Of a stretch of 64,000 nucleotides of DNA, positions 14,040 through 28,849 are shown piece by piece; position 1 is the stretch's first letter; every line of letters begins with the position of its first letter. A model generated the notes under the pieces. That model was given only the letters and a program-made list of their open reading frames with translations. It was not told the origin of the DNA and made no database searches. This DNA comes from Tubulanus polymorphus. Its lineage: Eukaryota > Nemertea > Palaeonemertea > Tubulaniformes > Tubulanidae. The stretch lies in contig NC_134025.1 in the NCBI RefSeq assembly GCF_964204645.1, forward strand, positions 25,388,001 to 25,452,000, written 5' to 3'. A program made the position numbers and the translations under genes.

Positions 14040-16640
14040 GCCCTGTAAGAGTGAAAGAATGAAAATCGTTACCAGTAACAATATTTGACTCACGTCCGTC
14101 AAAGCTTCATAAAAAAGAAACAATTTCAACGTTCATTAGTTCTAACGTCAATGTCTATGACTCCTCCCTAATCATGACCAGCAGGCCTATACATATACTT
14201 CCAATGTCACATTTAAGTACTAATGTCTGGCCACTACACAAAACTTATATATACAAAATGAATTATATACCAACTCCGCAAACAATTTTGCACACATCCT
14301 CTGTCCAATTAGGCACATTTTTAACATCCATATTATTTAAATCGGCTGGTTATAATAAACAAGCAATCTATGACATAAACCGAACATGACACGGTTTATA
14401 TATGTGTATACGTCCCTGGTTGTTTCAATAATTCTTGTGTGTGATAGAGGCTCAATGTCTTCTGAGACATATGTGACTCTATTCTCATCAGTAATTGTCC
14501 GATGTAACAGATGTTGTCAGAGAGTGTCAAAAGATTACAACTGTTATCTTGAAACCTTCAATTTGAAATGTCATTCTATAATTTCTTTCTTACTCGAACA
14601 TTCAAAATATATCAAGGTTCAAGGCTGTGAACAAGTTTTTTCAGTTGACCTTCCACACAGTTAATAATTCTGGCGTTGTGGCTGATAGGACCGATGATGC
14701 GGTTTACAGAATTATGATTACACTTCAATAAATAAAGTAATCGAATCTAAAATATATTCACTACCCAGCGATCGAAAGGTTGGCTTCGGTTTATTCTAAT
14801 TCAACTCATTTCAAATCCTGATCTCATTTACTAAAGTTGGTGACGAAAATGAAATCAATGTAATTTCGTCTGTGTCTGCGCAATCGCACACGTACTCTAC
14901 TGTAATAAACCTAGTCCAATTTTTTTCGCACCATTTCAGTGACATGTCTTGTTAATAACCAAAAGCACAATATGCACCTGTGTAAAATTCCTAGGTGAGA
15001 TACGCAGGAAATACAGAAACATCAAACGGGTTTCTTGAAACTCGATCAGTTACAGCAGACAGAGTTTCTCACATGAGCGACGCAATTTAGACAATTTTTA
15101 CACTTTCTTTCAATTCATTATATTTCTGTTTCACATTTATGAAATAAATATTGCGATCAAAATGTTTCGATAAGATCTATGAATAATTCAGATAATTTAA
15201 CAATGGTCGACAGATATTCAATTATTGGTTGATATTCACCTATTCCTATAAACATTACGAAATAAATGCCATATGCTGCAACTACCCGAGATTTATTGAC
15301 ATTCACAAAAACAAATATGGATGTAATTATCCAAATAAACGAAATGATTCTCACACAGAAACCCGCAGTCAAATATGCATCACTGTTTCATGCTTGAATT
15401 CAAATGCAGTGACACAACAGCATCAAATAGGTAGCCTGAAACCTAATTGAAATTCCAAAATATGGCAACAGTGCCCGATACGAAGAAAAAACTGATACTT
15501 GCTATAATTGAATTCTTCATTCTCAAATTCAGTGTTGGTGCACTATTCTAGAAGACTTAGCAGACAAAAATGTAATAAGTGATAGTATTACTCAGCGTTA
15601 TATACGATGGTGTAGTTTGATAAGACTGGAGTCCCGAATACAAATCTAATATAGCTGTAATAGCTGTTCATAGTAGAGAATATAACCGTGCAGCTGTTTT
15701 GATATCGGAGATTTCTCATTTATAATCACAACTTCAACTGCTGCACACATGGAGACATCAATAATCTATTGATAATCAGTGAATCGCCATTCTCCATATC
15801 TGAATTGTTTTCACTTTAGGAAAAACTACATGAAGTCTTCCACCTCAAGATTTTAGAGTTTTTTTTCCATGTAACGAACAGGAATTTGCTCGAAAAACTA
15901 ATTCCCGCATTACGTCGCAGCCGGCTTAATCATGTTTGTTATTATCTTTCAGTTTAGCTTTCTAAATTTGTAGAAAAACACTTTTGCTCGTGATGTTTTA
16001 TATCCGCTGAGATGAAATTAAAATGTCAATTGATGAATGATGTTGCAGTGAAATGCTGTCACAGTGCACTGAAGTGAATCTTCTCTGGATTAATAGCGCA
16101 ATATTTATAGTCGACCTTCATCAAAGAATCAATGGTTCTTCCATCTAAATTTTCCCGATCATGAGGCAGCTGGGCCGGGCATGCTAGGACAGAAATGTAG
16201 GGATGGTACCGGTACATAAATGATGGCGAAGTGCGAGAATATCTTTAGAGACACCATGGCAAAAGTTAAAGAGATGAGATAAATTGCTCTGTCCTTATAT
16301 ATTTTAGGGGAACTCATTTCCGTATCAACTTTTTATATATTTCCAAATTTTTAAAAAGTTTATTAAAAAAACTTAAAGGCGAACTGGGTTTAGCATACGA
16401 GTCTTTCCCTCACTTTGGATTATCATTCTATACCATAGACTATAAAACTGGATTTAGCATATGCACTTATAGGTATACATAATGAGTGTCCAATTGAAAT
16501 GACAACCCCCTTCCAGGTTATTACTGAGAAACCTCTGAGTATCATCTACGCATCTTACCGACCGCGCGAGCCAAGAGTTCGTGGACATTTAGGTCTAATG
16601 TCACTGCTTTTGTTGCAATTGACTTGCGCATTGATGGTCC

Positions 16641-17037
16641 TCAAGCATGGATTAGCACACTGACTCCCATGAGCCTGGATAGTTGTGCAACACATTGATC
16701 GACCAGTACCAAGCATACCACCGCAAAAGCGTTAATGATAAATCCTGAAACTCTGCTATGATAATGCACAATGTTTCTCATCACCGAGCCACTAATACGC
16801 ACTGCCATACAAATCGTCCTATTAAATGCGATTTGGTTGCGTGGTTTAAACCAATACACCACCTTCGCATAAACCGATATGAGGGGGCATATTTCGGCGT
16901 TGCCTAGCAACAAAATCAATACCCTGATCTCTCCTCATTTCAATATTTCGAGCAATTCTCCTATCTTGACTCAATCCCGGCGGAGAAGTCCCGACTACAT
17001 ATGCTGAATAATAAAAAGATTCAGAGAAACCATGCAC
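16641..17037 (-). pseudogene. Two overlapping unrecognised open frames (possible mobile-element relic)
   Basis: Minus-strand frames 17037-16846 and 16919-16641 overlap in different frames. They abut a long (TA)n tract and are richer in CpG than the surroundings. I recognise no domain. A frameshifted relic of a mobile element is one explanation, chance is another. Confidence 0.2.
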
Positions 17038-17053
17038 ACTTAATCAGCGATAC

Positions 17054-17159
<106 letters not shown>

Positions 17160-20100
17160 CTATTTGTTAGAAACTCTGGAATTGAAACAAATATGATAGA
17201 CATTACAACAACATCATTATCAACTTCAATTCAATTAACAGGATTGTTTCAATTAATTTGGATGAATTATTACATCGTTCAGTATACGATGAAATATTAC
17301 CACTTCACGATGGTAACTCATTAAGCCATTTACGTTTAAGTGAGGAGATCCAGTATACTTAGAAATTCCAGCCATGTCGGAGAATCTTATGCATACAGAT
17401 GCCTGCAGTTTGCGAATGGCCTAATGTTTTTAAAAATAGTATTTTGAAAACTGCTGTTCTGGCAGCACTGAAAATAAAGCCGCTCCATTGAGTTAGTTTT
17501 AGTACTTCTCCAGGCCCATGTTCCAGTTGACAGAAAATGATTGAAACAACCAAGAACTGCCAGTATCTATATGTTTTACTAATACAATGCTCTTTTGCAA
17601 TGTTTTAAAACCCATGCTTCCCGTTACTTCATACTAAAGATAATGATAAGAAAATGTATTCATGGAATATTACCGTAGGGCCTATTAGCGAGGAATCCTG
17701 CTAATTATTATCACTGGTAGATGATGACAGAGAAACAACGTTTCGAAGCTCAAACGAATGATAGAATTTTTGAAAAATATCTTTTCATAGCTACTTCACC
17801 AGCGATGCAATGTCACAGTTAAGAGGATTAATTGCAGGCAAAGTTCCTCCCACAAAATGAGTTGATTCGACTCCCAATCTTTTGAATTTCTCTCTTAATT
17901 TCACGAACATATGCCCTATTTCCTACTTTATACCTATTCATTAACGGAGGCTATAATTTGATCTCTAGTTTCTGACAATTCAACTATGACAAGAAATGAT
18001 AATCATAGACCAATGTAAATGAATCTATTATATTCAAATCTGAGGATAATGATCACAAAATTCGAACACAGAAATCATTATTGATGCCTTTCACTTTGTC
18101 AGAAGTAGAATTATGCCACATAATCCACCTCATTCTTTGACATTCTTTTGTTCGACTTAGAGAGAACGAAACAATCCATCCCAGTTAATCCCCATATGGG
18201 CACAAGACTGGCCACAGTCCAGCCACATGGACCCACTGTGTTCACACACTTGGTCATGAGGGCAATTATCTTTGAAAAGGAAGCCATTCATTATAGGCAT
18301 TGTTTAGAACAACAGTTCTATTTGACATCATCAACTCTGACATTTGCATGGGTGACTACAATTTAGGTGAGTTTGTTTGAGATTAGGAAAAAACTCGAGA
18401 TTGAAAAACTTTTACCATAGATTTCAATATCGTCGAGGATTTGTCTTAATAATTGTAACACAATGCATAACTGTAGAATACATAGGTATGGACAAAGATC
18501 TCAGATATCCGCAATAAGAAGCAAAGAATCTCTTCATCATTTCTGCCCAGAAATAATCAAGTCTATTACGAAATTCCTCATGAGGCACGGAAGCGCATTG
18601 GGACTCGGTTTTGTGAATAGAATCTTGATTGCCAATAACTGATCAACTAATGCAAATCACTTATTAGAAATGATATACATACTGTCTAGACAGATAAATC
18701 AGCGTCAAGACAAAGTGAGCAAATGAAATGCATCAGTGAAACAAGATTGGCCACAATCATTTCCTGGAAAGAAACCGTTCTGTTTACATATGAATAATGT
18801 AATGATTATTTCGGAATACCCTTGTCAAATGATTTCTAGTAACAACAATATGATTCTGAATAACTGAATAAACTAATGATTTGGTCTGCGGTTTAGGTTT
18901 GAGACATAATCAGTCATATGAATATGACAATTCATTCATTGAATCATATTCCTTTCTAATAATTGACAATGCGCCGAGCCTTAATGTCATCATTGTCGTC
19001 ATTGTAACAAATTCTCAATACTTTTGATGCTACCTATCAGTCTGGAGTGATGTTCCAAGTGTCGAGTAGAGGAAAATGACTTGAAAATCTCATTAGCTAC
19101 AGGTGTAATTCAATTACCTGACATCAGCTTGAGTTACAGGCCTGATGGAATATATATCGCGTATCGAAAACTCGCTTTCACTAATTAATGACAATTCTAT
19201 TTTACGATACACAATGATATCACGTGTACATACACGTTGTCTACGAAGTGTTTATCTCCCGTAAAATGAAGCTATTTCTTAAATGAATTATCGGGTTTAG
19301 ATGACACCGTTCACATCCCGTGGGAAGATTTATGATAAAATGCCCCCAAGAAACCGACCTTTAATCAAATCGCGTGCTTGTTTCACAGTTTGCAATGTTG
19401 TGATGGCAGCAGTAATGTACGTCACACCTTACAGTGATGGAGCAGCACCTTCTCCATCACAGAACGGTAACATCCCCCAAGGTATCCCATTTTGCATCTT
19501 TCACTGATTGATATGTACAGACTATAGCCAATCTTGCGCGACTGCTAAGTTCAACTTGAGTGATTCCTGATGACCAAATTACCATGGCAACATCACAAAG
19601 AAAATACTTGGTCCCAATCAATTGCCATCAGAACTATACATCAATAAAAAGACGTTTCTAAATATAGAAACATGAAAACTGACTTTGCGTCATTCGTCAT
19701 TTGTTTTGTTTGGTCGTGAATACCTCCACAGTGAGACAAGCATCAGGCCGGCGATTACTAAAGATATACAATATTTTTCAAAACATCAACCCCATGCCTA
19801 TCTTCTGTTCCATTATTCATTTTCGACGCCAATCTCAGAATAACTTGAACATGAACTTCATCCAAATAACAGACATCACTTAACAACAATCTTGTTACAG
19901 TTCACATTTATATACATATTTTCGATAAAAAAATTAAAGCTAATCTTTTTTCTGAGTACAGTAAGCTATTCACTCGGGAAATAAAACTGTATACATGCTT
20001 TTCACCGCTGACAAATATAATTTCTGATCGCTGAGTTGGTCCTGCGTTATCCTTGAGATATGGTCCGGATTGACGACCAGTTTCCAATATTCTCTAAGAA

Positions 20101-20446
20101 AAATTCATCGATGCGTAAAATACAACAAACAATAAGAAACTTGCCAGCTATGAAGAGGCATTTTAATTGGGATATGGGCTCTGCCATCTTGTAATGTCAG
20201 CTTCAGGCTTTATTTGAACAAGTTGTTTGCGTGCTGTAGCGATGTAGTAAAAGATCTTAAAGGCTAAGGCAGTGCACAAGTCGGCTCTTGTTGCCAGCGA
20301 TTAATGACTTTCTTGATTTTCAGAAGCATGCTCAAAAAGAGACCATTCAGATTTTCCGTCATTAGAAATTGGAAGACAAATAAACTCTTTGTGGCATATC
20401 CATATCGGTGTGGATACTGATTACAACTTCATTACCTTATCTAGCA

Positions 20447-20488
20447 GTTTTCATATCATCTTGTTGTAGTCTAAAATGATATGAAAAC
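20447..20488. repeat. Short perfect hairpin (13-bp arms, 16-nt loop)
   Basis: Arms 20447-20459 and 20476-20488 are perfect reverse complements. The stem is too short for a typical animal pre-miRNA (about 22 bp or more), so no RNA gene is claimed. Confidence 0.7.
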
Positions 20489-22209
20489 AGCTCAATACAC
20501 TGTAAGTTTCAGACAAGAGAATATGGGGGGCCATCATTCGCAAATGTTGATCCTTGGAGTAATTATCTTGTCAACATGATTACTCCGAGGTAGAACCAAA
20601 CACATGCAGTGATGTACCATGGTCTAAGAACATTCCTTCTATACAGAAAACAGCTATATAGAAGGTTTAAAATCATAACTTGCCAAAACTCATTCATCTT
20701 AAACCCTCTTGGCTACAGCCGAGCATGAAGACGCAGCTTTAAGAAAAAGCCACGTGTAAATGATGGTCGCTGTTCCCATATCGCATTGTCCAGAATTTTC
20801 AAACATGAGCTTGACTAGCATGAAAGTCGGGACAGATGGCAATCCAAAAATGAAAGCCCAGCAGCGATGGTCAGCAAGACACACTTCCTCGATGTAGCAC
20901 GAGACACATTGCAATTTCCCATTGCAATTATGGTATCAATTTTCTCTCAATTCTAAAGACCATATATATCAAATGCGATAATCAAATAATGAATAACGTA
21001 CAAAGACTTCATTGATACTGCGCTTTTGGCTACAAATCTTTTCGAATTGAAATTCTATATGCTATGGATGTTCCGAAGGCATTTTAAGAAATTAAAAGTT
21101 GATGAAAGAAAAATCATTGGTACCTTACCTATAAAGCAGTATTCGACGGGTCAAATGATACCCTTCACCTTGTAAAGTTCAACTGATGGTAGATAATTTA
21201 TCTATATCGCGGATCAATTCTTATAACACACAAGGGGAGTCAGGAGCATATTTATTTATAAACCAGGAAGGTTGATCAAACAGGTTCAGGCTGCTAAAGA
21301 AAACTCTTTATTTATTTAACTACTGGTGCTTACCCAATAAATGCGTAATATCAAATGAGGTTTTCCCGACAAGTCCGCTGATCATGGCCGCAGTTTACAC
21401 AACTGAAATCCTGGTGTTTACAGAATCAACTGATATCAAACCTGACTTCAAATATAAGTGGGCAGGTATAGGAAGTAATTAGAATTCAAGTTAGATGAAT
21501 ATCTAAATTCATTCCACTCAAAGGCAAGACCAGACACCAATCTGTAAGGCACATACAATAGAAGCTCATCACCCAAAGCAACCATAAAATAAGGGGGAGA
21601 ATTTCCTGAATGCTAAAGGAATAGAATTGGTTTCGCAAACCAATTAAACCTTTTTACAGTGGGCAATCAAATGATCATTTCCTAATCTAATTTAACAGTG
21701 AATGCCCTTTTCGTCCTGAATATTTCACACCCATTAAAACTGGAGAGAAAGCACCGGTTAAAACTAACTTCAGCAGACAATTTGCCATTGAATATGCAAG
21801 AAACCAGAAGCGTGCCTCATCATATATTAACGTCTTTCACAATTTCTGAAAATAATATATATAACCTAAAGCAATTCATTGATAGAAGAATCAATCGATA
21901 ACATCTCCATTTGATAATTGGGAAGAAAATCAATAAATTCCCTAGCTTCACCGAATCAGTCAAGTGACCTGCCATTTATTTCGCAATAACTACAGCCTAC
22001 TACTGCTGCTAAACGAAGCACAGGAAACTTGGGTATGTTTCCTATGAAATAACATTCTCGACCAACACCTGATAATAAAGAGCTCAATAGATTTCAAGGA
22101 AAAAAAATAACAGCGTTTCAAAGCCAGGGTAATACATACAGATGAACAAACATTTCTTTTGGGAAAGTTCGAACAATGTTAAAATCTTTTAGATCATCTG
22201 TAAATGCAG

Positions 22210-22226
22210 TATATATATATATATAG
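22210..22226. repeat. Short (TA)n tract
   Basis: About eight TA units within AT-rich non-coding sequence. No other feature is linked to it. Confidence 0.8.
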
Positions 22227-23149
22227 ATATACACAATGTGTTTTCTTCCTCCTCGCAAATACACAAGTAACAGTCTTGTACCGATACTAATTCTAAAAAC
22301 ACATTCTGGAAGCGATTACAAATTGTAGCTTGACTAATCATTCTGACTTGAAGCTTCAAGGCTAAATGACAATCTTTGCAAAATCTCTCACTTAATCCAG
22401 AAATTGTGTCGCTCGCTAGACAGTTATCTATATATCCTACTCATCGTTATCCAACAAATTCGTGGAAACCGTATTCAGTTTCTGAATAGATATCCAAAAA
22501 GAATGAGGAAGTAAATAACTACTAAATCCCCAAGGACCAATGATTTGAGTATTGTAATGCAAGTTTTTTAAGTTAACGCCACCATTAAGCAGAATTATTT
22601 GAATATAAATGACATGAAATCTAAAGCTCCACACGAAAATTCAAAATCACCAGCTATTTCTAACCGATGTGCACTAAAGGAAAAGCAAATGACATGAAAT
22701 GTGCATTTAGATTACACATTTCAACACTATCAAGAAAGTGATGTCACTGGTATTCGAATGAGAGACATAAATAGCACTTCATATAGGAATCTGAATGAAA
22801 GTCCTACATCGATTTTCGAAATGATGAAGCGGTTTAAAATTCTATTGTATATTGTTAAGCGAGCACAAACATCTTTAAAATATTGTTTCGGTTAAGTGAA
22901 ATCTGAACTAAATTTTTAACTATATTTACACTATAATTGTACAACAACACACTTTTTACCTTTCAGTAGAAAATTCCGTTTATGCAAAATCAATCAGCAA
23001 CTCTTCATCAGTAGCAGTAGTAGTTTTATCAACGCGGAATGAATTTTTTCTTGTCCAGTCAGTCACATTGTGACACACCGGAGTAGTAATGCTTCCATGG
23101 CAATTCCTGCTTTCACGCTACCAGCAGGTAAGAGATGTACACATACATA

Positions 23150-23390
23150 GCGATATTGAACACCACTGGGACCCGATACGGTAAGAATATCTATCTCTCA
23201 GACTCGCCTCGCGGTTCAAAGACTCAACAACTGCGATGACAATCCATTCCTCAACATCTTCAATGGATGGTGACGACGAGCGTAATAATCCAGAAAAGTG
23301 TAACCGCGTCTAAAAACGAGGACTTTATCCGATTCCGATAACAGCCTCTGGTTCGAGAGTGACCATTCAGAAAACGTCGCTGCAAGAGTA
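23150..23390. promoter_or_regulatory. CpG-enriched patch, possible internal promoter or 5' exon
   Basis: CpG dinucleotides are several times denser here than in flanking DNA. Donor-like sites occur on both strands nearby (plus-strand CAG/gtaaga near 23127; minus-strand AAAG/gtaaaa near 22957). It could be an alternative RASGRP promoter or the start of a non-coding transcript. No protein-coding match. Confidence 0.3.
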
Positions 23391-23614
23391 ATAATGAATA
23401 TAGCAACTGTTTGAAGTCGTTTTTGCGGTATAATATATTGATTCTTTAATCAGATCTGTTCATTTGTAGTGATCAATCTTGCGAGACAGCCATGTTTCTG
23501 CAAATAACAGCCACTCCAGTGAGGGCTAAGAGAAAACCTGACATTCAGTTGCACCGAACTGTCATCCATGATTTAGCATTTCACTTGATATAGTTTCTTA
23601 CCAATTCGTTCTAA

Positions 23615-23634
23615 AGAGAGAGAGAGAGAGAGAG
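23615..23634. repeat. Short (AG)n tract
   Basis: Ten AG units followed by a short G run. It sits about 200 bp from the CpG-enriched patch at 23150-23390. GAGA-type tracts are frequent near invertebrate promoters, but no function is shown here. Confidence 0.9.
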
Positions 23635-26600
23635 GGGGTAGAGAAAAACAATAGTTGTAAAACTACATCACCATAGAAGCATAAGCACTTACGCTTCTAG
23701 CTATGACATAACATATACATATAACAGGTATTGCATGTTGTTGAGAACAGCAAAACAGAAGCCTGCACAGATTCAAAATATCCCACTTTGATCTCAGGCT
23801 GGAACACTTGATGAGTTCAGTCAAGCGTCATACAAGGAATAGATGGGTGTGACTATTTCAAGGAATTGGGGAACATGAAAGAATTATTAGAAAAAGCCAC
23901 CTGAACATCTATAATTAAGTCTACATTATTCATCTAAGATCGGATACTGGTTACCGTATATGTTTGAAAATCAATTCTCCAAGATACTAGGAATAACAAT
24001 GATACAGCTATATCTCGACAAACCTTCATAATTTTGCTATGATACATAAACTATATATGTCCAGAAAGCAAAGACTGACCATCTTTCTGGTCATATAAAC
24101 ACTTTTCATTCATTCATCTATAGAGCAATGGAAACATACATTATTTTCGATCCCAATTTCATGCTTAGAAGCTATTGTTTCAAGAATGATGTTTATCGAC
24201 AGTAGATCAAATCAGAGTGCAGTTGTTAAGTTTCTCGCTTTCACCTGGATGCTTTCTGCATTGATCTTTTCCGAGCTCATGACTAGAAAAGTGTGCGCAT
24301 GTGTGAAAATATCTACATGACTTCACTTCTAGTGGACCTCGTGCATCTTCAAATCTCACACAATCATCAATTGAAGATTACTTAATCTGTCCTCTAATTT
24401 TACATAATTTCACAGATTTGTCAGAAAGAGGAAGAATTTTGTTTCCTCTGGCTATTGTGCTATCTATAGGAAACAATTGTTTCGCATGAGCATCCAGGTG
24501 ATGTCTTGAAAACCTAGATAACCAAATGACACAAGAATGTATGAACACTTCAGACGAGCAATTTAGTTGTCTTCTAAATGGTGCAAGGGTTATTTTAGAA
24601 CTGAAAAGTGCTCATGTTACCTCCAACTAATTGAAAAGTGTGATAATATGGGAGGAAATCTTATGAAATTTGTGAAGAACAGAGTGGTCTAAGTGGTATA
24701 TATCAAAGCAATTATTTACAATAACTTTCACTATATACACAACAAATCAAGCATTCATTAATTGGTGAGAATTTTATATCTCTTCAAGTTCAAATAAAAA
24801 GGTTTCATATATTTTCATCATCGCAAAATGAACATTTTCTGACACAATGAAGTTACACACATTGTGTATCGGTAATGAAACCCTGGAAAGATGGTGGAAA
24901 GATGAACGAATACTTCAATAGAATTGCAATCAAATACAGATACTGTAGCGTGAATGGACATACTATCACCAGAATCTTTGGTAATAAAAAACCATGTAAT
25001 GTGACTTCAACAGATATGGGAACAAATATAAATTTCTTGAAATTTGAGAAATGTGTAGAATGTGTATCTGTATGAAATTCGAAATAATCTGGTGTCACAG
25101 GTATTCTATTGCCTGTAGAGATGAACCATTAAAAGTCATGTTTGTAAAACAGTTGTGCAATGATACAAAAAATAAGCAGAGTGATGAGAAAATTATACAC
25201 AAGAAATCAATCAGCAACTGACAGTGAAGTGGATTCTATTCATCAATGATATAGCCCTCGGACAGAATAACCCTGAGGGACATATAGAACCATCATTAAT
25301 ACTTCCCCAAATTTCACTATTTGCCAAGGCAACTCAAATTTAATTGGAAAATGAAAGACCACTCCAAAGATAAAAGATTTCTGCCTGATTTCTTATCTAT
25401 GTGAATGTAGGGATGGCTTTTCACACGAATTCAGAAAAGAATTAATTCAAGAAAAGAATAGATTAACGATGAAAACAAGAATTCAGTCTAGGAAGACTGA
25501 TTTTTTCATTGCTGCCTGCATGCGGAATGGTAGTCTATAGAATTTGGAGCCTGTGCCCCCCACACCAGTAATGGATTAAAATTTCCGGGGGTTCGTTAAT
25601 TATAGAAAATTTCCCCAAATAACGGTAGAAATGAATTTAGACAAGCAGGATCTTATCATATTCAAATAAATATAATTTTGAAAAATTTTTAATCTTTTAG
25701 ATATAAACTATGGAATTCAGAATAAATTAGCAACTAGTCCTAACTTTATATTGTTAGCTTTGTACGTTATTTTGGGGAGTAACATCCTATCATTCAAGAC
25801 ACTCGGATTCACATTTCAGCTTTAGTAACAAAATATCCAACCTAGCATAAAAATTTGAGTTGACCAAACACACCTCACTGGAGAATAATTGGGAGGCTGC
25901 CTGAATGAATATAGATGACTTCAGCACTTGAAAAGTGAAATGAAGTGGTGGAATGTGCCCATTAGACCACATTAGTTGTCCCAAGGCTCAACTTCATATA
26001 AATCGAAGTTAACTCCAATAGCCTCATAGGACTTCTTCAATCTATGAATCCATTCAACAATGCATTATGCAATAAAAACCTATTTTCTAGCTCCACGTTA
26101 ATGAGGTTCTTGATGTTGACTCTTCTCATAAATTAATTCGCAAAAATCCCAATGTTTCTTCTAAATCTGTCCCAATTCTTGGTTCAATGCCGACTAAAAA
26201 TACAGAACAGATGTTGGATTAAATATTGGGCGCAAAAATGTAGAGAAAGTTTAGCCTAAAGCAACTAATTAATCCCCATGAAAAGCTCAAAAGATTAGGA
26301 AACTATATGATATATAAATAACTCTATAAAGTGTAACAGATTGATTTAAAACTCTTTACACCAAAGAAACTGTTGACAGAAATGAACACCCTGAATACAA
26401 AGGTACATATGCCCATATGTGCATAGCAAAACTGAAAATAACTGTTAGTGCATACTCAACATTAGGTACTTAGTAACTGGGCCCCAGAAACAGAAGAAAA
26501 GTATCTGATAATTGCATCATATTGCACTGACATCAGCTTATATATAATACATAGCACAGAAATGTAATAGCATGAATAGATATAAGTATTATCTTTTTAG

Positions 26601-28125
26601 TTCAAAGTCTATCATATTGATTATCACAGACAGGAATAGACCCCCATGTGATCCACTAATCATCTTAATGTCTAACTGGTTATTTCTTTTTAAAACGATG
26701 CACATGACCGCCTTTATTATAACTCTGTTCAATAGTTGCTAATCACACCAGTGACAATTGATTATTACGAGTATAAACTCTTCATTAATGAACATTGTTA
26801 AAATAAGAATCATTAATTCCAGTACTAAGCTTAATCACAAGGCAGGGTCACAACTGCTGACATTGGAACAATGAATTTCTTTTCGGCCAGAGCCACAGTA
26901 CTCAGTACTTGCAATAACTAGCCAATTTGTCTCCAAAATAGTTGGAGACTAAAAAACCATTCTGTCCACAGTCTATTAGACATAACTAGGGTCTACTCAA
27001 CTTATGATTCCAAAAGTGATAAAAATGCAAAAAAAAATTAAAAAACATTTGAATTTGAAATTTATTTAAATTAGAGAAATCAACAGATGCATCCTGCATA
27101 ATTTGTGTACATATGTCCTAGTCCCTGGACATCACCTGCCAAATCACACCTCCAGTGTGGAGGTTGCATAACTTCACTAGTAGGTGCACTCATGAACACA
27201 CAAGCATTGAAACTAGTCAAGTCATTTTCCCTCAAGACAATGTACAATGAGAAATAGGCAGATGGCATTATTTATACAGTAAATAAAAAATAATCTCCTG
27301 CATGCTGCCAAAATGATAATCAACTAGTTAACAAATACAGACTCATGGTCAGTGTGTGTAATGCTAACTGAGATATGTTATTTTTACCATTCAAAACAAC
27401 AAAATTACTTGTCAATGTACAATAGGCATCATGTGCCCCACACTTTTGTTTCTTGACAAATTTGAATTTCTGTTATCACTTCAGCCATTTCTAGAACTCT
27501 CAGAGCAGAACTATGCTTTGGTTTTTTTACTGCTAATTATGATCTCATTTGTTTGAAAACCTTGTTTAGAGCAAAAATCATGGTGGGATCAAAGTTGTGA
27601 AAACAATTGTAGGCAGGTGCCTTAGCTAGTGCAAATTAGGTGCCAAATGTCCAGCAATTATAACTGTCCACTTGTGACCAGAAAGCATTATACTGACCAA
27701 TTAGCGAAGTTCATTATAAAGAGCAAGTTAGTTAATCAGTCTGGCTAGACAATAACCATTCACACATCTCAGCTCATTAAGGGAATACTTGTTCACACAT
27801 TCAAACTAATTGTTTAAACCTACTACAGTTCTGACAGAACAGAGTTTTACCCTTTCTGAATTGTGTTGGGACTAAATATATAATATATAATTGCGAACTT
27901 GTGAAATGACAACAATCCACGTTGAACATTGAGCCTTACTACAGTACATTTGCGATTTGGAATGACACAATTTTTCAATCAAATTTTTTCACAAAGTTCA
28001 TCAGTTAAACGAGTTCAGTCCATGGTTTCAGCGTTATCAACTATTCTCATCTGGATGGATCGATAGATGATAAATATGTGATTGTGAATTTATCGCTTAA
28101 AATACACACGGTTTTCATCTTTTAC

Positions 28126-28290
28126 CTGAAATGTCTGCTTAAGCTGCGGTGTGCCCTCAACCATAACACGTAAATAAACGCATGTGCTTTTTGTGACAGG
28201 TGCTGCCACCATGCGACCTATCGCATACACCAATTAGCCAATTATCAATACCAAACACACGCCTTTGTTTTCCTCGATTGTTATGACCGT
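28126..28290 (-). promoter_or_regulatory. Candidate RASGRP first (5' UTR) exon with a 29-codon ORF
   Basis: On the minus strand a good donor (CAG then gtaaaa) lies at 28126/28125. Just upstream, an ATG at 28212-28210 in a favourable context opens 29 codons up to that donor in phase 0, with an in-frame stop shortly before the ATG. If spliced directly to the RASGRP exon at 14042, the frame reads GGC ATG TAA and stops, making a 31-codon uORF that ends two bases before the main start. It could instead be the first exon of an unrelated transcript. The 5' end at 28290 is arbitrary. Confidence 0.35.
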
Positions 28291-28849
28291 TGTTTTTTGT
28301 TCAGTTTGTGAAAATGGCAAAATGCCACTTGAGTTTGCGATATATTTATATATCGCAACGAAATACGTTTATAGAGCAGACCCTTGGTTTATCGAGTGAG
28401 TAGTGGTCGACCCGACTGAGATATAAAAACGCTAATCGTATGGTGGCGCAGACTTTTAAGTATACATATATAATTCTGTAGTTCTACGAACTATCATTTG
28501 GAATCACTTTTCGAAGATTTCGAATATGCTTTTTTTCGTGACTTCATAGATGAATTAAGGCAATTATCTTATCGAATTTTTTCAAGGCTGAATTCTTTTA
28601 AGCTTAAATGAAAATTTAAATATATTGATATATATTTTTACTTGTACAGAATGGTGTTAGATTTTGATTACTAGATTTTATATTTTTTCAGTTTACTTTG
28701 AAATAAGATTAATTCAATTAGGGATTAAAAAATCACCAAACAGTGAATCGATCTATAAATCTTTCTACTGAGTATAATCTAGGGCCTAACAGTTAGGCCC
28801 ATGACTCGAGTTGATAAGTTCATCTTTAGATTAGATCTCGAGGTTTTAG

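Noticed and set aside
17700-17760. Retroelement tail-like sequence (GATGA...GAAAC...CGTTTCGAAGC)
   Set aside because: Resembles a common element tail only loosely, with no coding remnant or second copy in the window.
20447-20488. microRNA precursor
   Set aside because: The stem is only 13 bp, too short for Drosha/Dicer processing.
24853-25098. Overlapping open frames on both strands near 24.9-25.1 kb
   Set aside because: Short, no splice partners, no recognisable domain, and composition like surrounding intron.
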